Shown in pieces: positions 55,836 through 64,000 of a stretch of 64,000 bases of DNA (positions are counted from its first letter, which is position 1; the number at the start of each line of letters is the position of its first letter). The position numbers and the translations under genes were made by a program. Under the pieces are notes generated by a model. The model had not been told where the DNA came from and made no database searches. It worked only from the letters and a program-made list of their open reading frames with translations. The DNA lies in NCBI RefSeq assembly GCF_029867415.1, contig NC_081181.1, positions 75,426,144 to 75,490,143 of the forward strand, in the 5' to 3' direction. This DNA comes from Vicia villosa. Taxonomy: Eukaryota > Streptophyta > Magnoliopsida > Fabales > Fabaceae.

Positions 55836-58382
55836 TGTAACACCCCATACATATATGTCTAGAATAATATGTAGTGATGCTATAAATGGTACACGAAACA
55901 TACATAAGCGTTAAAGACAAGAAATTAAAATCATATATATTCAAGTTTCCAACTAAGATATATATGATCGGCTTGTCTTCAACAATACACAGCGGAAAGA
56001 TAACGTCTGACGAGGTCTTCCTGCCATTTACTTGTCCACAGTCTTCAAAGCAATCCTTCAAGCAATCTGTCTACCTCTAACCTGTTCCTGAAAAAAATAT
56101 TAAGAGGATTGGGGTGAGATTACTAAATCTCAGTGAGTTCCCCTATCTTATGGGTTCGCTCAGTTCTACAAGGTGCATGCAATCAAACAGATTCACCGAG
56201 AATCCAGGTTTTCCTCACGGCTAGGTACAAGTACAAACAAGGATACACCACCATTGGAAGTCCCATAACTATCCAATGAGGCAACAACAACAAGCATAAG
56301 CCAAGTACAAAAAGATATGCAGACCCGTACCCATGTACGAGGAATCCAGGAGTAAGTTTACGTCCCACTCATTAGGCTACGCAATTCACACCCTCGGTGA
56401 GTAACCAAGTACATAGCATCAAGAGACTTGCACAAGCACATCGCAAGACTAATCGGATACTATTCCTAAATGGAATCCATCCGAGATGAGTTATCACCGT
56501 GACATTGCCTAAATGGCGTCCGGCCCCATCATTGTCCTCACGCAGATGAGTTACGCCGAGTGCAAACACGCCTTCTTGACAGTACAAGCCCACCGGGAGA
56601 AAGCCTAGTGATCTTGCCTACGTGGCATCACTAGAGGTGAATCGAAAGTAATGTCGCCTACATGGCACTACTTCTCCACCATACCAAGCACGCTGATGTG
56701 TAACGCAAGTGTGGAAGTGCCCCCTACGGCCCTCACAAGCACATCGCAATGGTAGCTCAGGTGTGTAGAACATACCAAGAACGCTGATGTGTAACGCAAG
56801 TGTGGAAGTGCCCCCTACGACCCTCACAAGCACATCGCAACGGTAGAAAGTGTTCTATGCGATTTACCCCCTAATAGTATAGGCTCACTCTGATTCAAGC
56901 ATATATATACACATCACCGAGATCACACAGCACGGTATAAGCCATCACACAGGAAATCACATCCGAATGTTCAACCAGAACAAACGGGAAACAAATGCAT
57001 AACTATACATAACATTACATGTGATTTATAACTCATCCAACATGCATATCAACGTCATAACCATAGTGTAATCATGCATTTAATCATCATAGAAACACAT
57101 ATTTACTCTAACAATTCCATGATAATTCTCAATCCACACAAGAGGCTTTCGGTTCCCAATTCGGAACGAAACTCCACTCAATAGGGAAAAATATAGATTC
57201 TACATCAGACCAGTTCGCTACGCAAACTGCCAGCGAAGCCCCGATTCGCTACAGCGAGCAGTAGCGAACTCTAGTGAGTAAATCAACTCAACTCCTAGAC
57301 TTATTCGCTATGTGTTCGCTACAGCGAGCCAAAGTTCACTAAGCGAAAGTTCTTAACAAAGGAAAAACCAGAACTTTCCATAGCACATCTAAACTCCTAA
57401 AATATGGTCAAGGGTTCAATAATCATTTTAGTATAACATCAAACATCCTAATAGTTAGGGTAATATTCTGGTCTAAGTTCAACACAAGGATCACATCTTA
57501 TTGACATAAACTCAAGGCTAGAATTATGCTTATTCTAAAACCAAGCAACTCCTAATCATATGCCATAATTTATATCTGCATCAAAAGCATGTTATCTAAG
57601 CAATATCACATAAATAATTGAAATACCTTTCCAACGCTTCTGACGGCGCTCCATTTCGAGTTGTAGAACTCAAGTTATGGCCATTCTAGTGAAACACAAT
57701 TATGCAGTCTGCAGGCATTCGCTGCAGCGAACACAGAGTTCGCTGTAGCGAACCTGACAGTGCAGAACACGGATTTTAGGGTTCTAACCTCCATTTTTGC
57801 ATCTTAATCAATCCTAATTCAATCTCAAACATGTAATGACGATACAATCCATTTATTATCATAATGAGAACATATTTTCATCAATTGATCAAGCATGCAA
57901 AGCATCAAACTCAACCCAAAACCCAACATGCATACATTCCCAAACTACCTACCCAAGTTCTATCTAATGGAACTCACCTTGGTTTGAGAAGAGATTCAGA
58001 GTTTGTTGTTGAGATAAGAAGATGAAGATAGCTGCTCCTGTCCTTAATCATTGCCTCTTCATCCAAATCCTCCAAGGTTGTGTACATGCATGATGATGAA
58101 GAAGCTTGAGTCCATACTCCATCTCCTCTCCTCCTTTCACGTTTCCACCTTTCCCTTCTCTTCTTCTTCTTCTTCTTCTTCTTCTAAATTCTGATTCTTT
58201 AAGCCAAACAAGTCCTTATTAAAGATATATTCTTTCTTGGCCCAAAATGCCCTTTAACTAGTTCATATTTACAACAATGCCATGTAGTTCTATTCCAACT
58301 ATACCATTAGATTCTAACCATTCCAATTACAAATTAACCAATTAAATTATCATGACAAGTGTAAGAGGATAGGGGTATTACA
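55836..58382 (-). repeat. E 5' LTR (2547 bp), uninterrupted
   Basis: TGTAATACCCC at 58382 to GGGGTGTTACA at 55836. It is the reference for the empty sites of Ogre-2 (about 57004) and S (about 58146). It contains a near-duplicate block of about 90 bp (56690-56765 and 56777-56850, with GTGGAAGTGCCCCCTACG) and palindrome pair centres at 57724 and 57745. Confidence 0.9.
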
Positions 58383-59731
58383 TATGGAAAACACTTCTGG
58401 TTAGTTCTAACCTCATGCCTTTCATAAATTTTACTAATGTTAATACATCAAAATATTATAGTGCTACGTACTTTACATCATCACGTGAAAGAGGATTGCT
58501 TGTCATATCATGACTATAATACTGCAAATGGGTTGTGAGATAAAATGGTGAAAAATATTTGTAAAAATAAATTCAAATTTTATCATTAATTTAAATTAAA
58601 ATTTTATGAATCATATTTGATGTGTAATAAGATTATTCATAATTGTAGTTAATGTATTATATCTTTTAAAATGATTTAAAAAAAATCAATAACATGGTCA
58701 ATTTATAAGATTTAATCAAATTCAAATATATAAAACAAATATCATAAATTAAATATCTTACTTTTTATGAAATAATAAAATATTGATTAAAATAATAAAA
58801 ATAAGATAATTGAAAATATAAGGTGAAAATGATAAAGCATAACATGATAAATAAAAAATTAAGTCATTATTGTTTATAATATAAAATAATAAAGTAAAAA
58901 ATGATGAAAAAAACATAAGATTAAAAATTAATGAGATTGGATAATAATATTATATTTTGCAAACAAAAATGGAAGAGTTGATTAGGATTTAGGTTCGAGA
59001 AGAATTAATAAAAGAATGAAAGTAAAAAGAATGCATAAAATTGAGAAAATAAAGAGAGAGAAGTGAGAATAAGAGAGAGATAAGAGGGTTGAGAAAGATA
59101 ATGAAAAAGATAAGAAGTAGTATATAGATTGAGTATATGGTTAGATAATCTTTTATTGAGAAGGTAATAAAAATAATTAATATTATATTATGACTTTGAT
59201 ATATCAGTTTCAAAAAATAGTGTAGAAAGCAAATAAAAAATAACGAATAAGCTTATACATTAGGTAACAAATGAAAGAAGTACAATAAGAGCATCCATGT
59301 GACAACCTAAATGAGATGTAGAGCATAATTGAAATTTTTAAAACTATCAATTTTCTTATATGATAGATATAATTTAAATTTATTTTATATATTTTTATTA
59401 ATAATATAAAATATATAAATTAATTTTAGAAAATGAAAATAATAAATACATATTTTTGAAAATTCAAAGAGTAGTCTGCAGCATTAAAAAAGTAATGAAT
59501 GCTGATTCAATAGTCAAAAACTTATTATTTTTTGTGACAATTTCATTTACAAAAAGTATATAAAATATATCATTAATTGTATTTTAATATATAAAATGTA
59601 TCATTATGTCTATTTTAATATATAAAATGTATCATTAATTCTATTTTAATATATAAAATATATTATTTTATATATAATATATTGAATTTCTTTTTGTGTC
59701 TATTTAATTATATTTTGTTATCATTTTCCTC

Positions 59732-59738
59732 TATATAA
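59732..59738 (+). promoter_or_regulatory. TATA box of GASA-like gene 1
   Basis: TATATAA in CCTCTATATAACTCTG, 59 bases before the ATG. Confidence 0.75.
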
Positions 59739-59797
59739 CTCTGCCCCCAACAAGAGGCTATGCATAAGAACAAGAGTGAAACACAAAACAAACCATA

Positions 59798-60287
59798 ATG
59801 ACTAAATTCATTTGTTCATTTCTTCTCATGATTGTTTTCATTTCTGTGATCCAAGATGCCTATGTAAGCATTTCTATCTCTCCATCTATTATGAATCTTT
59901 GAGTTTTTTGATATGAATGGCAATGGCTTCAAATAATCTCAAGAATTGTTAATTGAGTTATTTGTTTTCCCCTTAATATACTAACCCATATTTACTTTTC
60001 TATTTTTTTGTAGGCAGGTGGAGAAGGATCACTTCATTCTGAAGGTAGTAATTTAAATTAATTTTTGTTTTATTATTTTTGTAAAACTATGTTAATTTAT
60101 TAATCTTATTCAAATTCAAACATTAATTTTTTCAGGATGTGAGAAGGAATGTGAGAATCGTTGCTCAACAGCTAAGGACAAGGAAGCATGTCTAACCTAT
60201 TGTAACATTTCTTGTGGTGGAAAATGTTTTTGTGTTCCATCTGGAACATCTGGTCATAAGAAAGAATGTCCATGCTACAACAACTAG
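59798..60287 (+). CDS. GASA/snakin-like peptide, copy 1 (three exons, early stop)
   Basis: Exons are 59798-59863, 60014-60044 and 60136-60287, with GT...AG introns of 150 and 91 bases; the joins keep frame. The product is 82 residues: a signal peptide (MTKFICSFLLMIVFISVIQD, cut probably after DAYA), a short spacer, and a GASA domain with CEKEC, RC, EACLTYC, CFCVPSGTSG and KKECPCYNN. GASA/snakin proteins are secreted, Cys-rich, gibberellin-responsive peptides in growth or defence. The usual domain has 12 Cys; this one encodes 10. One is Ser (NISC, where a CC pair is usual). The other lies after the TAG: codons past the stop read KTKRGTPKCP then a second TAG at 60318. A polyA signal AATAAA is at 60382-60387. 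It could be a functional truncated form or a decaying gene. Confidence 0.88.
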
Positions 60288-60912
60288 AAAACTAAGAGAG
60301 GAACACCCAAATGTCCCTAGTTTCTGTATTGTTCCTGCATGCATAAATCTCATTCAAAGCAATTTATGTTTCTTGATTAATAATAAAAAAACAGTACTTA
60401 TATGTTGAAGTCAATTATTGATATTATACAATTTGTGTTGGCCATGAATGATATGCAATCATGAAGTTGTCGCATTAAACCTAATTTCTCTAAATCAATA
60501 GGATTCTCAATTAAAAGCCTTTTTTAATCTTGTAGGCATCAACTACTAATATAACTCACATAAGTAAAAGAAACCGAAAATGTTGCGATATAATTTCTGT
60601 TCTATTGCTTGTGTTCATATTCTTTATGAGATTTAGTTGTGATATTCTCCAAAGGTAGAGTCATCCTTTGTTTTTCTCTAATGGTTTATGTTATTTAGGG
60701 TAGTGTTGTTGTCTTGGGTGTTTTTTTTTTCTTCTTGGAAACTTTATTTTTTGCTTTGGATGTAGTTGTTGTTTGCACTTTGTCGGGCAATTTTTTTTTC
60801 TGTCGGAAAAATTTTTTTATTAAAATATTCATGAGACAATTAATATTTCTCTTTTGATTAATTCAATTATTGATATTTGTTCCTCTCACCTCTTATTATA
60901 AATTCCTCCTAC

Positions 60913-60915
<3 letters not shown>
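60288..60915 (+). other. 3' UTR and spacer of unit 1
   Basis: Contains the conserved tail codons to 60320, a polyA signal, then AT-rich spacer with homopolymers. No other gene seen. Confidence 0.6.

Positions 60916-60976
<61 letters not shown>
60916..60976. repeat. (TA)n microsatellite, about 61 bp
   Basis: Uninterrupted AT dinucleotides at the junction between tandem units 1 and 2. Confidence 0.97.
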
Positions 60977-60979
<3 letters not shown>

Positions 60980-62324
60980 AAAACACTTCTGGTTAGTTCT
61001 AACCTCATGTCTTTCATAAATTTTACTAATGATAATACATCAAAATATTATAGTGCTACGTACTTTACATCATCACGTGAAAGAGGATTGCTTGTCATAT
61101 CATGACTATAATAATGCAAATGGGTTGTGAGATAAAATGGTGAAAAATATTTGTAAAACAACTTCAAATTTTATCATTAATTTAAATTAAAATTTTATGA
61201 ATCATATTTGATGTGTAATAAGATTATTCATAATTGTAGTTAATGTATTATATCTTTTAAAATCATTTAAAAAAAATCAATAACATGGTCAATTTATAAG
61301 ATTTAATCAGATTCAAATATATAAAACAAATATCATAAATTAAATATCTTACTTTTTTATGAAATAATAAAATATTGATTAAAATAGTAAAAATAAGATA
61401 ATTGAAAATATAAGGTGAAAAATGATAAAGCATAACATGATAAATAAAAAATTTAGTCATTATTGTTTATAATATAAAATAATAAAGTAAAAAATGATGA
61501 AAAAAACATAAGATTAAAAATTAATGAGATTGGATAATAATATTATATTTTGCAAACAAAAATGGAAGAGTTGATTAGGATTTAGGTTCGAGAAGAATTA
61601 ATAAAAGAATGAAAGTAAAAGAAATGCATAAAATTGAGAAAATAAAGAGAGAGAAGTGAGAATAAGAGAGAGATAAGAGGGTTGAGAAAGATAATGAAAA
61701 AGATAAGAAGTAGTATATAGATTGAGTATATGGTTAGATAATCTTTTATTGAGAAGGTAATAAAAATAATTAATATTATATTATGACTTTGATATATCAG
61801 TTTCAAAAAATAGTGTAGAAAGCAAATAAAAAATAACAAATAAGCTTATACATTAGGTAACAAATGAAAGAAGTACAATAAGAGCATCCATGTGACAACC
61901 TAAATGAGATGTAGAGCATAATTGAAATTTTTAAAACTATCAATTTTCTTATATGATAGATATAATTTAAATTTATTTTATATATTTTTATTAATAATAT
62001 AAAATATATAAATTAATTTTAGAAAATGAAAATAATAAATACATATTTTTGAAAATTCAAAGAGTAGTCTGCAGCATTAAAAAAGTAATGAATGCTGATT
62101 CAATAGTCAAAAACTTATTATTTTTTGTGACAATTTCATTTACAAAAAGTATATAAAATATATCATTAATTGTATTTTAATATATAAAATGTATCATTAT
62201 GTCTATTTTAATATATAAAATGTATCATTAATTCTATTTTAATATATAAAATATATTATTTTATATATAATATATTGAATTTCTTTTTGTGTCTATTTAA
62301 TTATATTTTGTTATCATTTTCCTC

Positions 62325-62331
62325 TATATAA
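62325..62331 (+). promoter_or_regulatory. TATA box of GASA-like gene 2
   Basis: TATATAA, same context and distance to the ATG as in copy 1. Confidence 0.75.
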
Positions 62332-62390
62332 CTCTGCCCCCAACAAGAGGCTATGCATAAGAACAAGAGTGAAACACAAAACAAACCATA

Positions 62391-62880
62391 ATGACTAAAT
62401 TCATTTGTTCATTTCTTCTCATGATTGTTTTCATTTCTGTGATCCAAGATGCCTATGTAAGCAATTCTATCTCTCCATCTATTATGAATCTTTGAGTTTT
62501 TTGATATGAATGTCAATGGCTTCAAATAATCTCAAGAATTGTTTATTGAGTTATTTGTTTTCCCCTTAATATACTAACCCATATTTACTTTTCTATTTTT
62601 TTATAGGCAAGTGGAGAAGGATCACTTCATTCAGAAGGTAGTAATTTAAATTAATTTTTGTTTTATTATTTTTTTAAAACTATGTTAATTTATTAATCTT
62701 ATTCAAATTCAAACATTAATTTTTTCAGGATGTGAGAAGGAATGTGAGAATCGTTGCTCAACAGCTAAGGACAAGGAAGCATGTCTAACCTATTGTAACA
62801 TTTCTTGTGGTGGAAAATGTTTTTGTGTTCCATCTGGAACATCTGGTCATAAGAAAGAATGTCCATGCTACAACAACTAG
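62391..62880 (+). CDS. GASA/snakin-like peptide, copy 2 (three exons, early stop)
   Basis: Exons 62391-62456, 62607-62637 and 62729-62880, each the same length as in copy 1. The 82-residue product differs by one residue (AGGEG in copy 1, ASGEG in copy 2, in the spacer after the signal peptide). It has the same Ser in place of a Cys and the same TAG before KTKRGTPKCP. The exons are nearly unchanged while introns and flanks differ by scattered bases. PolyA signal at 62975-62980. Both copies keep splice sites, TATA box and frame, so transcription is likely. Confidence 0.88.
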
Positions 62881-63504
62881 AAAACTAAGAGAGGAACACC
62901 CAAATGTCCCTAGTTTCTGTATTGTTCCTGCATGCATAAATCTCAATCAAAGAAATTTATGTTTCTTGATTAATAATAAAAAAACAGTACTTATATGTTG
63001 AAGTCAATTATTGATATTATACAATTTGTGTTGGCCATTAATGATATGCAATCATGAAGTTGTCGCATTAAACCTAATTTCTCTAAATCAATAGGATTCT
63101 CAATTAAAAGCCTTTTTTAAACTTGTAGGCATCACCTACTAATATAACTCACATAAGTAAAAGAAACCGAAAATGTTGCGATATAATTTCTGTTCTAATT
63201 GCTTGTGTTCATATTCTTTATGAGATTTAGTTGTGATATTCTCCAAAGGTAGAGTCATCCTTTGTTTTTCTCTAATGGTTTATGTTATTTAGGGTAGTGT
63301 TGTTGTCTTGGGTGTTTTTTTTTCTTCTTGGAAACTTTATTTTTTGCTTTGGATGTAGTTGTTGTTTGCACTTTGTCGGGCAATTTTTTTTCTGTCGGAA
63401 AAAATTATTTATTAAAATATTCATGAGACAATTAATATTTCTCTTTTGATTAATTCAATTATTGATATTTGTTCCTCTCACCTCTTATTATAAATTCCTC
63501 CTAC

Positions 63505-64000
<496 letters not shown>

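Larger units (their letters stand above)
20412..58382 (-). mobile_element. Element E: Tekay/Del-like non-coding LTR element (host of nested insertions)
   Basis: The intact 5' LTR is 55836-58382 and the fragmented 3' LTR is 20412-20479, 48315-49461 and 52177-52482. The internal part is 52483-55835, with a tRNA-iMet-type primer site next to the right LTR and a purine-rich tract next to the left. LTR ends are TGTAATACCCC and GGGGTGTTACA on the minus strand. The left end of the 3' LTR lies beyond the window or is lost under X. No gag or pol frame is visible in 3.35 kb, so E needed another element's proteins. The Tekay link rests on the tract before the 3' LTR, which resembles the end of Tekay pol. 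Confidence 0.8.
58383..60974 (+). repeat. Tandem unit 1 (about 2.6 kb) with GASA-like gene
   Basis: Begins TATGGAAAACACTTCTGG directly at the E boundary. The same start recurs at 60975 and 63619, so this is a tandem array with periods of 2592 and 2644; the difference is mostly microsatellite length. Upstream of the gene it is AT-rich non-coding. Confidence 0.93.

Noticed and set aside
58989..59213. Ile/Leu-rich 74-residue frame, repeated at 61582-61839
   Set aside because: AT-rich promoter-side sequence; repeated only through the tandem duplication and shifted by indels.
59798..60287. Nodule-specific cysteine-rich (NCR) peptide
   Set aside because: Short secreted Cys-rich product in a legume, but spacing and the CVPSGTSG and CPCY motifs are those of GASA/snakin.

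Overview
This is plant genomic DNA, almost certainly from a legume with a large genome (Fabeae-like: pea, vetch, lentil or Lathyrus). The reasons are two multi-kilobase Ogre-type Ty3/gypsy elements, a Sirevirus-type Ty1/copia element, a long stack of nested insertions, and a short intron-containing GASA/snakin gene in AT-rich DNA. There are no prokaryotic features. Apart from the GASA genes, the coding content belongs to retrotransposons. The assignments come from reading the sequence and recalled knowledge of the families; no database search was run.

Layout. 1-16596: Ogre-1 on the minus strand. Its 3' LTR is cut by the window edge, and its 5' LTR is 11910-16596. It carries ORF1, gag-pro, an intron and pol, with frameshifts and one stop. 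16597-20411: non-coding LTR-like sequence 'X' on the minus strand, with a TATA box, a tRNA-like module and an array of paired palindromes. 20412-58382: element 'E', a Tekay/Del-like but non-coding LTR element on the minus strand. Its 3' LTR is split by X, by Ogre-2 and by solo LTR 'S'. 20480-48314: Ogre-2 on the plus strand, TSD TATAC. Its primer-binding site is split by an apparently intact Ty1/copia element (23615-33167, minus strand, TSD GCGAC). 49462-52176: solo LTR S, TSD CACCT. 58383-64000: tandem units of about 2.6 kb, each with a three-exon GASA-like gene, separated by (TA)n microsatellites. The third unit is cut by the window end.

Order of events. E lies next to the GASA array. X, Ogre-2 and S then went into E's 3' LTR; the intact 5' LTR of E shows the empty sites for Ogre-2 and S. 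The copia element went into Ogre-2 last, and its LTRs differ at only about 8 positions in 1.2 kb. Both Ogres share a layout: LTR, primer-binding site of the TGGCGACT type, ORF1, gag-pro, an intron whose donor overlaps the stop codon, pol with two RNase H regions and integrase, a 3' UTR with tandem repeats, then a polypurine tract. They sit on opposite strands and their LTRs look unrelated, so shared details outside the coding regions are informative.

Most interesting signals. (1) Pairs of AAATCGATTT-centred palindromes, always exactly 21 bp centre to centre, in Ogre-2 LTRs and in X. The same 14-7-14 geometry occurs with a different palindrome in E. (2) A triplet of covarying stem-loops with GAAA tetraloops just after integrase in both Ogres. 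(3) 3' UTR motifs that are complementary to each Ogre's own version of the primer-binding site. (4) tRNA-like modules with A and B boxes in two LTRs. (5) A GASA-like gene whose duplicated copies share the same early TAG in front of a conserved C-terminal tail.
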